64,000 bases of DNA from Chitinibacter fontanus (GTDB taxonomy: Bacteria > Pseudomonadota > Gammaproteobacteria > Burkholderiales > Chitinibacteraceae). Numbering within the stretch: the stretch's first letter is position 1; each line of letters starts with the position of its first letter. The stretch spans positions 1,763,665-1,827,664 of the forward strand of contig NZ_CP058952.1 in NCBI RefSeq assembly GCF_013423785.1, in the 5' to 3' direction. Below are positions 1 through 8,553 of this stretch, one piece after another. The notes under the pieces are model-generated. The model did not search any database. It was not told where the DNA came from and saw only the letters and a program-made list of their open reading frames with translations. The translations under genes were made by a program, and so were the position numbers.

Positions 1-19
1 TTGCGTTGTATTAATATAC

Positions 20-919
20 CTAGCCTAACGCCGCAACCAAGGCATCAAGTAATGCCCGCACGGCGGGCGATAAACCCCGCTGGCTGGCGTACACTGCCTG
101 CACATGGCTAAACGGAAAGCGCCAGTCGGGTAGCACTTCGACTAGGCTGCCGCTGGCTAAATCCGCAGCAACATAATCATCCGGTAGCATGGTCACCCCT
201 AAGTCAGCTAGTGCAGCTTGGCGGCGCAAAGCAAAACTTTCGGTCGATAAGCGCGGCGGTAAAACGAATTCCCGTGCTTCGCCACTGGCATTCACCAGCC
301 GCCAATGAATGCGCTGATCTGCTCCTACCATGCCCAGAGCCGGTGCCAGTGCCAGTGCGCCCGGTGTACTAATCCCACCCAATTGTGCCACCAGCGCCGG
401 GCTGGCGACCAGCTTGGCCTGCGTGGGGCGCAAGCGGCGAGTGGCCCATTGCAAATCTTCATCATCAGTAGCGCGCACCCGCAAAGCAACATCGATGCCT
501 TCTTCCAATAAATCGACTCGCCGGGTGGTTGAAATAATTTCGAGCACTACTTTGGGGTGCTGCACAATAAATTGCTGCAAAATTTCTACCAAACTATCCA
601 TCATCGCGGGCGGTACGCTTAACCGTACCCGCCCTGCTGGCTCGGCGCGCTGGCTGGCCACCACGCATTCAGCGGCTTCGGCTTCGCGCAGCAAAGCCTG
701 ACAGTGGCCAAGGAATTTTTGCCCGACATCGGTGAGTGTTAGCTTGCGCGTGCTGCGCTGAAGCAAGCGCACCCCAAGGCGCTCTTCCAGACCGGCAATC
801 CGGCGTGACAGCCGCGATTTGGGAATACCCAATTGTCGTGCCGCCGCGGAAAAGCCGCCAAATTCAATCACCTGAGCGAAATACACATAATCATTAAAGT
901 CTGCGCTGATTGGTGTCAT
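20..919 (-). CDS. LysR-family transcriptional regulator
   Basis: A 299-residue LysR-type regulator. The N-terminal winged helix-turn-helix is visible at about residues 10-70 (FVxAxxFGGFSAAARQLG pattern, then SRLSRRIAGLEERLGVRLLQR), followed by the usual substrate-binding domain. It is transcribed divergently from azoR with about 97 bp between the two starts, the classical arrangement for a LysR protein that controls its neighbour. A purine-rich GGAAGGA lies upstream of the ATG. The inducer cannot be told from the sequence; quinones or electrophiles are plausible because of the azoR neighbour. Family call is sure, target is inferred. Confidence 0.92.
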   Translation of the reverse strand: MTPISADFNDYVYFAQVIEFGGFSAAARQLGIPKSRLSRRIAGLEERLGVRLLQRSTRKLTLTDVGQKFLGHCQALLREAEAAECVVASQRAEPAGRVRLSVPPAMMDSLVEILQQFIVQHPKVVLEIISTTRRVDLLEEGIDVALRVRATDDEDLQWATRRLRPTQAKLVASPALVAQLGGISTPGALALAPALGMVGADQRIHWRLVNASGEAREFVLPPRLSTESFALRRQAALADLGVTMLPDDYVAADLASGSLVEVLPDWRFPFSHVQAVYASQRGLSPAVRALLDALVAALG

Positions 920-1016
920 CAGTAGAACAATCCTTCCTAATTTTGCAGTCTAGTCGCTATTTTGCGCCAAATATAAGATGCATACATCAAAACATTCAGC
1001 CACAAAGGATTGCATC

Positions 1017-1619
1017 ATGAACTTGCTCCATATCGACTCCAGCATTTTGGGTGACCACTCTGTTTCGCGCCAACTGACTAAAGAAGTAGTAGAAAGCATT
1101 CGTTTGGCTGAACCAAACGCCAGTGTGACTTACCGCGATGTGACTAGCTCGGCTACCGTACATCTGGATGGCTCATTGTTGGCCGCCAAAGGCACGCCAG
1201 CGCAAGAACGCAATGCCCAGCAAGCGCATCAGGTCAGCATTGCCGAGACGGTGATGGCTGAGTTTCTGGCGGCTGACGTGCTGGTGATTGGCGCGCCAAT
1301 GTATAACTTCTCGATCCCTAGCCAACTTAAAGCGTGGATCGATATGATTAGCGTGGCAGGTGTGACATTCAAATATGGCGCCAATGGCCCAGAAGGCTTG
1401 GCAGGTGGTAAGCGCGCAGTGATTGTTGCTACCGCAGGTGGCCAGCATGCAGGTACAGCAACTGGTGTTGCCCACGTTGAATATCTGCGCATTTTGCTGG
1501 GCTTTTTGGGCATTACGGATATTCGTGTTATTTCGGCGGAAGGCTTGGCCATGGGGCCTGAGGTGCGTGATCCTGCACTAGCCGCTGCTCGTGCTCAACT
1601 GAGTGCAGTTGCTGCTTAA
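1017..1619 (+). CDS. azoR: FMN-dependent NADH:quinone oxidoreductase / azoreductase
   Basis: A flavodoxin-like azoreductase of 200 residues, the family's usual length. It begins MNLLHIDSSILGDHSVSRQL and carries the FMN-binding PMYNFSIPSQLKAWID segment around residue 95 and the later TAGGQHAG loop. The family reduces quinones and azo compounds with NADH in the cytoplasm and protects against quinone stress. I chose ATG 1017 rather than ATG 978 because AAAGGA sits 7 nt before it and the protein then starts at the family N-terminus. Divergent from a LysR gene that probably regulates it; ends in a strong terminator. Confidence 0.93.
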   Translation: MNLLHIDSSILGDHSVSRQLTKEVVESIRLAEPNASVTYRDVTSSATVHLDGSLLAAKGTPAQERNAQQAHQVSIAETVMAEFLAADVLVIGAPMYNFSIPSQLKAWIDMISVAGVTFKYGANGPEGLAGGKRAVIVATAGGQHAGTATGVAHVEYLRILLGFLGITDIRVISAEGLAMGPEVRDPALAAARAQLSAVAA

Positions 1620-1656
1620 ATGAGTTAAAAGTAGTTTAAAGCAGCTATTTGTAGTT

Positions 1657-1694
1657 AAAAACGGCTAAATTCAATATTGAATTGGCCGTTTTTT
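1657..1694 (+). terminator. Terminator after azoR
   Basis: AAAAACGGC (1657-1665) pairs with GCCGTTTTT. An inner AATTCAA/TTGAATT arm lengthens the stem, and a run of T follows. It separates azoR from zigA. Confidence 0.8.
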
Positions 1695-1704
1695 ATAACA
1701 ATAT

Positions 1705-1734
1705 TTGCAACACAGTTGCGCAACTGTGTTGCAA
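1705..1734. promoter_or_regulatory. Perfect 30-bp palindrome, candidate operator of zigA
   Basis: The 15-base half-site TTGCAACACAGTTGC (1705-1719) is followed directly by its exact reverse complement (1720-1734). It ends 37 bp before the zigA start codon. A TATGCT hexamer at 1740-1745 could be the -10, with TTGCGC at the palindrome centre (1716-1721) as -35, so a bound dimer would cover the promoter. There is no T tract, so it is not a terminator. Known zigA genes are Zur-controlled, but this sequence does not match the familiar ATGTTATA-type Zur box as I know it, so the regulator is unassigned. Confidence 0.6.
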
Positions 1735-1771
1735 TTGTCTATGCTATTGGCTTTTTGGTCGGAGCCGTAGC

Positions 1772-2989
1772 ATGAAAAAACTACCTGTCACCGTTTTATC
1801 CGGCTTTCTGGGCGCAGGTAAAACCACCTTGATGAATCATGTGCTGAAAAACCGCGCCGGTTTGCGTGTCGCGGTGATTGTGAATGATCTGTCAGACGTG
1901 AATATCGATGGCGAGCTGATCCATCAGGGCGGCTTTGCGCGTGGTGAAGAACGCCTAGTCGAAATGAGCAATGGCTGTATTTGCTGCACGCTGCGCGAGG
2001 ATTTGCTCGAAGAAGTGGCGCGTTTGGCCAAAGAAGACCGCTTTGATTACCTGCTGATCGAATCCACCGGTATTGCCGAGCCGCTACCGGTGGCCGAGAC
2101 CTTTACCTTCCGCGACGAGCAAGGCCAATCGCTATCCGATCTGGCGCAGCTCGATACGATGGTGACGGTGGTCGATGCGTTTAACTTTTTGCGTGACTAT
2201 GCCACCGGCGATTTACTGGCTGAGCGCGGCGAAACCGCTGGTGAAGAAGATGATCGCACCGTGGTTGATTTGCTGGTTGAGCAAGTCGAATTTTGCGATG
2301 TGTTGGTGATTAGCAAGCCCGATCTGGTCAGCGCCGAGCTGTTGGAACAATTGCAAAGTATTTTGGCAGCGCTCAATCCGCGCGCGGTGCAATTGGTGGC
2401 CGAAAACGGCGAAGTGCCACTGAATGCGATTTTGGGAACCGGCCGTTTTGACTTTGACGAAGCCGCCAACGCACCGGGCTGGCTGGCCGAATTGCGTGGT
2501 GAGCCTTCTGCAAAACTTCCGGAAACCGAAGAATATGGCATTAGCAGTTTTGTCTGGAATGCACGCCGTCCGCTGCACCCACAACGTTTTTGGGATTTGA
2601 TCCACAGTGAATGGGATGGCGTATTGCGCTCAAAAGGCTTTTTCTGGCTGGCCACCCGCCCGAGTTTTGCCGGTAGTTGGTCACAAGCTGGTGGAGCATG
2701 CCGCCATGGTGCGGGCGGCTATTGGTGGGCCAGCGTACCGAAAGAGCATTGGCCGCAAGACGACGATGCGCTCGACGCAATTGCTGATGGTTGGGATGAT
2801 GATTTTGGCGACCGTAAGCAGCAAATCGTGTTTATTGGCATAGAAATGAACGAAGATCAGCTTAAATCGAAGCTAAATACTTGCCTGCTGACCGATGCCG
2901 AATTGGCAGAAAACAACTGGGGCAACTATCCTGACCCATTCCCAGTGTGGGGTGTTGCCGCAGATGACCCAGAGGCCGTAGCGGCGTAA
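1772..2989 (+). CDS. zigA: COG0523 zinc metallochaperone GTPase, ZigA type
   Basis: A 405-residue G3E-family GTPase. The P-loop GFLGAGKTT is at about residues 10-18, the metal-binding GCICC motif near 70, then [10 protein letters not shown], the guanine-specificity region SKPD, and a C-terminal CobW_C domain ending with [11 protein letters not shown]. The FWLATRP and AGSWSQAGG segments are typical of the ZigA subgroup, thought to hand zinc to client enzymes during zinc shortage. ATG 1772 is preferred over the in-frame ATG at 1682: GGAG lies 7 nt upstream and the protein then starts [11 protein letters not shown]. The palindrome at 1705-1734 lies in its promoter and a Zur-like gene is 2 kb away. 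Confidence 0.88.
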   Translation: MKKLPVTVLSGFLGAGKTTLMNHVLKNRAGLRVAVIVNDLSDVNIDGELIHQGGFARGEERLVEMSNGCICCTLREDLLEEVARLAKEDRFDYLLIESTGIAEPLPVAETFTFRDEQGQSLSDLAQLDTMVTVVDAFNFLRDYATGDLLAERGETAGEEDDRTVVDLLVEQVEFCDVLVISKPDLVSAELLEQLQSILAALNPRAVQLVAENGEVPLNAILGTGRFDFDEAANAPGWLAELRGEPSAKLPETEEYGISSFVWNARRPLHPQRFWDLIHSEWDGVLRSKGFFWLATRPSFAGSWSQAGGACRHGAGGYWWASVPKEHWPQDDDALDAIADGWDDDFGDRKQQIVFIGIEMNEDQLKSKLNTCLLTDAELAENNWGNYPDPFPVWGVAADDPEAVAA

Positions 2990-3014
2990 ATCAAAGGCTT
3001 GTCGCAGGGCTAGC

Positions 3015-3701
3015 CTACTCGGCTTGGCACTGCGCCGGCAGATCGCCAATCGCATTCATGACGCTGGCAGCAGTGAGTTTAAAGCGGCTCCAGATTGGCA
3101 GCCCCGCGCGGGCTAGCCGCTGTGCCGTCCAGCTATTGCAGGTGTTCAGCAGGTAATAGTTGCCGACGGCTGCATAAAATTCGCTATCACCATACAGCCC
3201 CGGCCCGAGCGGCTGTACGTCGTGTTGTTCGTTCAAGGCGAGGCTGTCGCCAATCGCCTGATTGAGCTGATCTAGCTGGGTATTGCTAAGACAAATAGGT
3301 TTGATCTGCTCTTTAGATAAATACGCACCGGGGGTATCTGTGAGCCCCACAAAATGCATAATCGAGCCGGAGAGGCCGAGCATGGCTTTGAGCGTAATAC
3401 TGGCCGTAATTTCCTTTGCTTGATAAAAGCCTTTATCACCCCAGCCGATTTCAAAATAATTGGCGTTGCCAAAGCGATGTTGTAGTGCTGGAAAGCGCAG
3501 TTTAAACGACGCTGCTGGCACAATCAGGCCGGTATGCCAGCCATTATTGACGACATAAATCGTAGCTTGAGTCGGCGGCGTTTGTGCCTGTGCTTGCTGG
3601 CTGACCCAGCTTAGCACTAGGGCTGCAATGAGTAGACGGATACAAATTAGCAACTGGCCGATTGGTTTAGAAATTGGAGCGTGTATCGGGTGAGTTTTCA
3701 C
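3015..3701 (-). CDS. DUF2459 (TIGR02117-like) exported protein
   Basis: A 228-residue protein with an N-terminal hydrophobic signal or anchor (about residues 18-40, ending AQAQT) and the DUF2459 hallmarks VVNNGWHTGLIVPAA and IGWGDKGFYQ. The family is uncharacterised; it resembles small peptidase-like or amidase-like folds and in some genomes lies near urease genes, but nothing here links it to urease. Its 3' end converges on zigA with a 25-bp gap. Product family is fairly sure; function is unknown. Confidence 0.8.
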   Translation of the reverse strand: MKTHPIHAPISKPIGQLLICIRLLIAALVLSWVSQQAQAQTPPTQATIYVVNNGWHTGLIVPAASFKLRFPALQHRFGNANYFEIGWGDKGFYQAKEITASITLKAMLGLSGSIMHFVGLTDTPGAYLSKEQIKPICLSNTQLDQLNQAIGDSLALNEQHDVQPLGPGLYGDSEFYAAVGNYYLLNTCNSWTAQRLARAGLPIWSRFKLTAASVMNAIGDLPAQCQAE

Positions 3702-3723
3702 GATAGATGATAAGGTGATTAGT

Positions 3724-3772
3724 GGGTATGTGCTGTTAGCGCTTTTTGTGTGAGCTTTCTGTGCACATACCC
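3724..3772 (+). repeat. 49-bp GGGTAT...ATACCC element, copy 1
   Basis: The ends GGGTATGTGC and GCACATACCC form a perfect 10-bp inverted repeat, the best-paired copy in the window. It lies between the DUF2459 gene start and the aroG terminator. Confidence 0.75.
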
Positions 3773-3786
3773 TTTGAGTAAAAGCG

Positions 3787-3821
3787 AAAAAAAGCCGGAA
3801 TCACAGATGTGAATTCCGGCT
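3787..3821 (-). terminator. Terminator of aroG
   Basis: The arms AGCCGGAA-TCACA and TGTGAATTCCGGCT pair with one bulged base. On the minus strand the hairpin is followed by seven T, so it ends aroG transcription. Confidence 0.85.
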
Positions 3822-3863
3822 GATTTGGCTGCGGCATTGCTTTGCCAACAGAGTAATCCGTGC

Positions 3864-4928
3864 TTAAAGTTTGCTCAGTGCGCGGCGAGTGGCTACGGCG
3901 TTGGCCAGATCGGCGAGCAGTTTCTCGGTATCATCCCAGCCAATACATGCGTCGGTAATTGATTGGCCGTAGCACAATTCTTTACCTGCGCCATCATCCT
4001 GACGACCTTCCACCAAGTGGCTTTCAACCATTACGCCAAAGATCGCATCATTACCGCTGGATACTTGGGCGCAGGTATCGGCGCACACTTCCATCTGGCG
4101 ACGGAAATCTTTGCGGCTATTCGCGTGGCTAAAGTCGATCATGATTTTCTTGGCCAGACCGGCTGCCGCTAAGTCGGCGCTAGCTGCGCGTACATGTGTT
4201 TCGTCGTAGTTCGGCTCTTTGCCGCCGCGTAAAATCACGTGGCAATCTGGGTTGCCGCCAGTAGCTACAATCGCCGAGTGACCGTACTTGGTCACCGACA
4301 AGAAGTGGTGTGGCTGGCCAGCAGATTTGATCGCATCAAACGCAATTTTCAAATTGCCATCGGTGCCGTTTTTAAAGCCGACTGGGCAAGACAAACCAGA
4401 GGCCAGCTCGCGGTGCACTTGAGATTCGGTGGTGCGCGCGCCAATGGCGCCCCAGCTCATCAAATCGGCCACGTATTGTGGCGTGATCATATCGAGAAAC
4501 TCGCCAGCCGTTGGCATGCCGGTGTTGTTCAGATCAACCAGCAGTTTGCGCGCAATACGCAGGCCTTCGTTGATATTGAAGCTGCCATTGAGGAACGGGT
4601 CGTTAATCAGACCTTTCCAGCCCACGGTGGTACGCGGTTTTTCGAAATACACGCGCATCACGACTTCTAGCTGGTCTTTGTATTGCGCACGCAATTTAAG
4701 CAGGCGTTCGCCATATTCCAGCGCCGATTTGGGGTCGTGAATAGAACAGGGGCCAATGATGACCAGCAGACGGTCGTCATTACCAGTGAGCATTCGGTGA
4801 ATCGCCTGACGCGTCTCAAACACCGAGGTCGACGCAGTTTCATTCACTGGATATTTTTCGATTACTGCCACGGGTGGTAGTAACTCTTTGATTTCGCGGA
4901 TGCGTACGTCGTCGGTTTGGTAATGCAT
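3864..4928 (-). CDS. aroG: 3-deoxy-7-phosphoheptulonate (DAHP) synthase, class I
   Basis: This 354-residue enzyme condenses phosphoenolpyruvate and erythrose 4-phosphate, the first step of the shikimate pathway. Visible family signatures are VIIGPCSIHD (about 56-65), YFEKPRTTVGWKGLINDP (about 94-111), GARTTESQVHRE and IMIDFSHANS, which contain metal and substrate ligands. The length matches AroG/AroF/AroH of E. coli. The feedback amino acid cannot be read reliably from sequence. AGGGAAG precedes the ATG, and its own terminator follows. No leader peptide or attenuator is evident in the 132 bp upstream. Confidence 0.95.
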   Translation of the reverse strand: MHYQTDDVRIREIKELLPPVAVIEKYPVNETASTSVFETRQAIHRMLTGNDDRLLVIIGPCSIHDPKSALEYGERLLKLRAQYKDQLEVVMRVYFEKPRTTVGWKGLINDPFLNGSFNINEGLRIARKLLVDLNNTGMPTAGEFLDMITPQYVADLMSWGAIGARTTESQVHRELASGLSCPVGFKNGTDGNLKIAFDAIKSAGQPHHFLSVTKYGHSAIVATGGNPDCHVILRGGKEPNYDETHVRAASADLAAAGLAKKIMIDFSHANSRKDFRRQMEVCADTCAQVSSGNDAIFGVMVESHLVEGRQDDGAGKELCYGQSITDACIGWDDTEKLLADLANAVATRRALSKL

Positions 4929-5060
4929 GATCTTCCCTGCCGGCTAAGTGCAATCAGAGATTGCCTGTATATTCTTTAAAGGGAAGAGATTATCGTCTAA
5001 AGCGTTTGGCGGCAAGCGACGTGGGGCAAAAATGGTGTTGGAAATGGCTTTGCAGACGAA

Positions 5061-5486
5061 TTAAGCGGTTTTACAGCTGGCGCAGATGCCTTTAACAGTA
5101 ATTTCGACGCTATCGGCACTAAATAGCTTGGGGAGCGCCATCGGTAGATCGGTGGTGATGTCTTCGAGGCAATAAAAGCGCCCGCATTGCTGACAGTGGA
5201 AGTGGGCGTGATGATGTGGCGCCTTGGCGGCAGAAAAGCGCCATACTCGGTCATCACCGGATAATTTGTGCGCCAAATTTTCGGCGGTCAGCCAATCGAG
5301 CACCCGATAAACGGTAACGCGGTCTAGGCTAGGTTCAAGTAATTGCTGGATATCAAGATGCGACAAAGGGCGCTGTGCGCCCAGCAGGGTCGCCAAAATA
5401 TCAACCCGCGCTGGTGTAATGCGAGCGCGGGTTTTGCCGATTAAATCGCGCGCGGCAGCGCGTGTAGCCTGATCAGATTGATCCAT
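5061..5486 (-). CDS. Fur-family metalloregulator, Zur-like
   Basis: A 141-residue Fur-family protein. The winged helix occupies roughly residues 20-80 (ITPARVDILATLL, LDRVTVYRVLDWL). The dimerisation and metal domain has the HHHAHFHCQQC cluster and a C-terminal CASC, together a structural CxxC/CxxC zinc site. The short length and CQQCGRFYCLED segment resemble Zur-type more than iron-sensing Fur, but this is not decisive. The ATG lies 10 bp after the dksA stop, so it is probably cotranscribed with dksA. A zinc role would fit zigA nearby. Confidence 0.85.
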   Translation of the reverse strand: MDQSDQATRAAARDLIGKTRARITPARVDILATLLGAQRPLSHLDIQQLLEPSLDRVTVYRVLDWLTAENLAHKLSGDDRVWRFSAAKAPHHHAHFHCQQCGRFYCLEDITTDLPMALPKLFSADSVEITVKGICASCKTA

Positions 5487-5496
5487 GCGCGGCAGA

Positions 5497-5913
5497 TTAA
5501 TCCGCGTACTGTTTTTTCTGACGTTCGCGACGCTCTTGCGCTTCTAGCGACAAGGATGCCGTTGGGCGCGCTAGCAGACGTGGCAGGCCAATTGGTTCGC
5601 CAGTGTCTTCACAGTAACCGTAGTTTTCTTCGGCGATTTTGCGCAAAGTTGAATCGATCTTCAGCAATAGTTTGCGTTCACGATCACGTGTGCGCAGCTC
5701 TAGTGCGTATTCCTCTTCCAGCGTGGCGCGGTCAGCAGGATCTGGCGTTGCTTCTTGCTCTTGCAAATGACTAGTCGTTTGGCTGGCGTTGGCAACCAAC
5801 TCGGCTTTCATTTGAATTAGACGCTCGCGGAAGAACTCGAGGTGATCCGCGTTCATGTAGTCATCTTCGGGGCCTTTCCAGTCCCGGATGTCTTGTTCCG
5901 TGAGTTTTGCCAT
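5497..5913 (-). CDS. dksA: RNA polymerase-binding transcription factor DksA
   Basis: This protein binds the secondary channel of RNA polymerase and works with ppGpp in the stringent response. The 138-residue product begins MAKLTEQDIRDW, has the long coiled coil (about residues 30-105, including DPADRATLEEEYALELRTRDRERKLL) and the globular YGYCEDTGEPIGLPRLLARPTASL region. Only one of the four zinc-finger cysteines remains (C in GYCED); the others are T, S and L/E. I start at ATG 5913 rather than the upstream codon at 5973 because the family N-terminus begins there. It is followed by the Zur-like gene. Confidence 0.92.
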   Translation of the reverse strand: MAKLTEQDIRDWKGPEDDYMNADHLEFFRERLIQMKAELVANASQTTSHLQEQEATPDPADRATLEEEYALELRTRDRERKLLLKIDSTLRKIAEENYGYCEDTGEPIGLPRLLARPTASLSLEAQERRERQKKQYAD

Positions 5914-6039
5914 GATTATTCTCGCTTTTTGACAATGTTGGTCGCTTACAAAATAAGCAACCCAATAGGGCACGCAGCTTAATCAACTACGCCGGGCAAT
6001 GCAATACGGCTGCGTGACAATCATATTAAATCTAGCGTC

Positions 6040-6345
6040 TTATTGGGCCAAAACCCAGCGAATAATGACGCGTAAATCCTTCTCTTCAATTTGCTGAGCC
6101 GGCATGGGAATCTGCCCCCATTTGCCACCAGGCAAGCCTTTGCGTACTTCCGCCATCAGCATCGCTTCGGCATCTTTCTGGCCTTTGTAGCGTTTGGCGA
6201 CCTCTTTGTAGGCGGGCCCAACAATTTTTTGTTCTACAGAATGACAACCCAGACAATTGTATTTTGCCGCTACTTTAGCGCCGTCATCGGCGGCAAATAC
6301 TGACGCAGAACAGAGCAAAGCTAAAACCATCAGAGTGTTGCGCAT
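6040..6345 (-). CDS. Small class I c-type cytochrome
   Basis: A 101-residue precursor. The signal peptide MRNTLMVLALLCSASVFA is followed by a mature cytochrome of about 83 residues with the haem motif CLGCH (residues 31-35) and a distal methionine in PMPAQQ. It resembles cytochrome c551/c552 electron carriers of the periplasm. ATG 6345 is chosen; ATG 6351 two codons earlier is equally possible (GGA 4-10 nt upstream of them). The much longer open frame to 6618 is not needed. It is divergent from the TonB-like gene at 6476. Confidence 0.9.
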   Translation of the reverse strand: MRNTLMVLALLCSASVFAADDGAKVAAKYNCLGCHSVEQKIVGPAYKEVAKRYKGQKDAEAMLMAEVRKGLPGGKWGQIPMPAQQIEEKDLRVIIRWVLAQ

Positions 6346-6475
6346 AATCATCAATTCCGTGCTGTGAGTGTGTTCTATTCTACTCCACCTGCTGCCTTTC
6401 GCGTGCTCAACATCGGTGCCAATCGCTGCTGTGCTACACTCGCGCGATTGTGCAAATTCAGTTGGGATGCGAAAG

Positions 6476-7348
6476 ATGGATCGGGGGCAACGTTTTATGG
6501 CTGCGGCGATGGCCTTATCGCTGATTGCGCACGCCTTTCCCATATTTGGCATCAAATTTGTGTTGCCTGACCCGCGCCAATTTATGTCCAAGCAGCCGCT
6601 GGATATTGTGCTGGTCAATCAAAAAACCACGACTCGGCCTGCCAATGCCGAAGTTGAAGCGCAAGCTGATCTTGATGGTGGCGGCAATACTGATGCGCCC
6701 GATCACCGTGTTAAATCGCCCTTGCCTTCCAAATCCAAGCAAGCCGATGTGGAACTTGAGCAAGTTGAATCTAAACTGAAAAAGCTTGAAGACCAGAGCA
6801 ATCAGTTGATGACACAGCTCAAATCCAGCACCAAAGCCAACACGGATAGTAAAAACGTCCAACAAAGCCCTGATGGCCAGCCGCTGGATGTTGAAGATCT
6901 CAAAGAGCAAGTTCGCAAGCAGCAAGAAATTGCCGGTTTGGCCGCCCAGATTGCCAAACAAAATCATGAATACCAGAGCAAACCACGCAAAGCCTTTGTC
7001 GGTGCGCGCGCCAAGCAAACCAGCGTAGCCATGTATATGGACGGCTGGCGCCAAAAGATCGAGCGTGTAGGCACGATGGCCTATCCAGTCGATGCCGACG
7101 GCAAGAAGATCTACGGTCAATTGCGCGTGACAGTAGAAATCGATGCCGATGGCACGATGCGCAGCTCACAGATTGATAAATCATCAGGTAACCCACAGCT
7201 GGATGCCGCCGCGCTGCGGATTTTGAAAATGTCCGCGCCCTTCTCCAAGCTGCCGCCTGATATGCTCGACTCCACTGGCAAACCCGCGACGGTGTTGGTC
7301 ATTACGCGTACGTGGACCTTTGAGCGTCAGCAGCTGACAAGCGATTAA
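6476..7348 (+). CDS. TonB-like protein with coiled coil and TonB C-terminal domain
   Basis: About 290 residues: an N-terminal hydrophobic anchor (MAAAMALSLIAHAFPIFG), a long charged region predicted as coiled coil (VELEQVESKLKKLEDQSNQLMTQL and DLKEQVRKQQEIAGLAAQIAKQ), and a C-terminal TonB/TolA-type domain (RLRV-type strand [36 protein letters not shown]). It lacks the usual Pro-Lys linker. The start is uncertain: ATG 6476 is used, with ATG 6467 and 6497 in frame. The next gene is a shorter duplicate of its last 165 residues. It probably links the envelope to energy coupling or is an uncharacterised periplasmic partner. Confidence 0.75.
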   Translation: MDRGQRFMAAAMALSLIAHAFPIFGIKFVLPDPRQFMSKQPLDIVLVNQKTTTRPANAEVEAQADLDGGGNTDAPDHRVKSPLPSKSKQADVELEQVESKLKKLEDQSNQLMTQLKSSTKANTDSKNVQQSPDGQPLDVEDLKEQVRKQQEIAGLAAQIAKQNHEYQSKPRKAFVGARAKQTSVAMYMDGWRQKIERVGTMAYPVDADGKKIYGQLRVTVEIDADGTMRSSQIDKSSGNPQLDAAALRILKMSAPFSKLPPDMLDSTGKPATVLVITRTWTFERQQLTSD

Positions 7349-7351
7349 GCG

Positions 7352-7852
7352 ATGTTGCGAGCCGCACTATTAGTACTGCCCTTGCTTTTACTTGCGTGTG
7401 CTAATCATGCCCCAGTGGATAAATCACAGGAATTAGCGCTAAAAGCAGCACAAATCGCTCAGCAAAACCACGCATACCAAAGTAAACCGCGTAAAACTTT
7501 TGTGGGGGTGAACGCAAAACAAACCAGCGTGGCAATGTATATGGATGGTTGGCGCCAGAAAATCGAGCGTGTCGGCACGATGGCCTATCCGGTTGATGCT
7601 GACGGTAATAAGCTTTATGGCCGATTGCGCGTGATGGTGGAAATTGATGCCGATGGCACGATGCGTAGCTCACAAATTGATCAATCGTCTGGCAACCCGC
7701 AACTAGATGCCGCTGCGTTGCAGATTCTAAAAATGTCCGCACCTTTCCCCAAGCTGCCACCAGATATGCTTGATGCTACTGGCAAGCCCTCCAAAATATT
7801 AGTGATCACGCGCACGTGGACGTTTGAGCGTCAGCAGTTGGAGTCCAACTAG
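7352..7852 (+). CDS. Putative lipoprotein with TonB C-terminal domain (tandem duplicate)
   Basis: A 166-residue protein almost identical from residue 29 onward to the end of the gene before it ([39 protein letters not shown]). The N-terminus is different: [19 protein letters not shown] gives a lipobox LLAC, so it should be lipidated at Cys16 rather than anchored by a helix. It starts 3 bp after the previous stop and its TAG shares a base with the GTG of ruvC, so the three genes are likely one transcript. A TonB domain on a lipoprotein without a transmembrane anchor is unusual. Confidence 0.78.
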   Translation: MLRAALLVLPLLLLACANHAPVDKSQELALKAAQIAQQNHAYQSKPRKTFVGVNAKQTSVAMYMDGWRQKIERVGTMAYPVDADGNKLYGRLRVMVEIDADGTMRSSQIDQSSGNPQLDAAALQILKMSAPFPKLPPDMLDATGKPSKILVITRTWTFERQQLESN

Positions 7853-8373
7853 TGCGCATTCTCGGCATCGACCCCGGCTCGCGCACCACTGGCTTTGGGG
7901 TGATTGATGTGGTCGGGCAAAACCGCATTTATGTCGCCTCGGGTTGTATTAAAACGCAGGGCGGCCCGTTGGCGGGGCGGATCAAGATTATCCTTGATGG
8001 TATCGCACAGATTGTTGCAACTTATAAACCAGATGAGTCCGCGATCGAGCAGGTTTTCGTCAATGTGAACCCCGCGGCAACCTTGATGCTGGGCCAAGCA
8101 CGCGGCGCAGCGGTGGCGGCTTTGGTGCTGGCGGGGTTACCAGTGACTGACTACACCGCGCTGCAAGTCAAACAGGCCGTCGTTGGCAATGGCCATGCGG
8201 ATAAAGAGCAAGTCGGGCTGATGGTGCAACGGCATTTGCGCCTGTCGGGCGTGCCGCAGGCCGATGCGGCTGATGCGCTCGGTGTCGCCCTCACCCACGC
8301 CCAGCATCAGGGCGGTGCGGCTAAACAACTGGCGGCATATCGAATGTCGATGAAACGCGGTCGGATGGCCTAG
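7852..8373 (+). CDS. ruvC: Holliday junction resolvase RuvC
   Basis: A 173-residue endonuclease that cuts Holliday junctions after RuvAB branch migration. It begins [18 protein letters not shown] with the catalytic Asp7; the remaining acidic residues lie in ESAIEQVF and in [15 protein letters not shown] (written [15 protein letters not shown]). It uses a GTG start that overlaps the preceding TAG. Length and order ruvC-ruvA-ruvB are typical, although 180 bp containing a probable promoter separate it from ruvA. Confidence 0.97.
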   Translation: MRILGIDPGSRTTGFGVIDVVGQNRIYVASGCIKTQGGPLAGRIKIILDGIAQIVATYKPDESAIEQVFVNVNPAATLMLGQARGAAVAALVLAGLPVTDYTALQVKQAVVGNGHADKEQVGLMVQRHLRLSGVPQADAADALGVALTHAQHQGGAAKQLAAYRMSMKRGRMA

Positions 8374-8422
8374 GGGTATTTGCCTGTGGGTAATGTATAA
8401 ATTGGCTTCTATCTGTATACAT
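8374..8422 (+). repeat. 49-bp GGGTAT element, copy 2
   Basis: Starts GGGTATTTGCCTGTGGG one base after the ruvC stop codon and ends GTATACAT (4 of 6 matches to ATACCC). It contains the GGCTT core element. Confidence 0.55.
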
Positions 8423-8553
8423 GGCTATGTATTTGTTGCTTGTCCTGCGCTTGCGCTGATTATGCCGTAGTGCACAGACGATTTTGATTTTCGCCCCACA
8501 AAGCCGTTATACTGTACGTTCGTTCACTTTGGCGCTAGGCGCAGAGCTTCATT

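Noticed and set aside
5971..6016. CACGCAGC/GCTGCGTG inverted repeat between dksA and the cytochrome gene
   Set aside because: The loop is 30 bases and no T tract follows, so calling it a terminator or operator is not supported.
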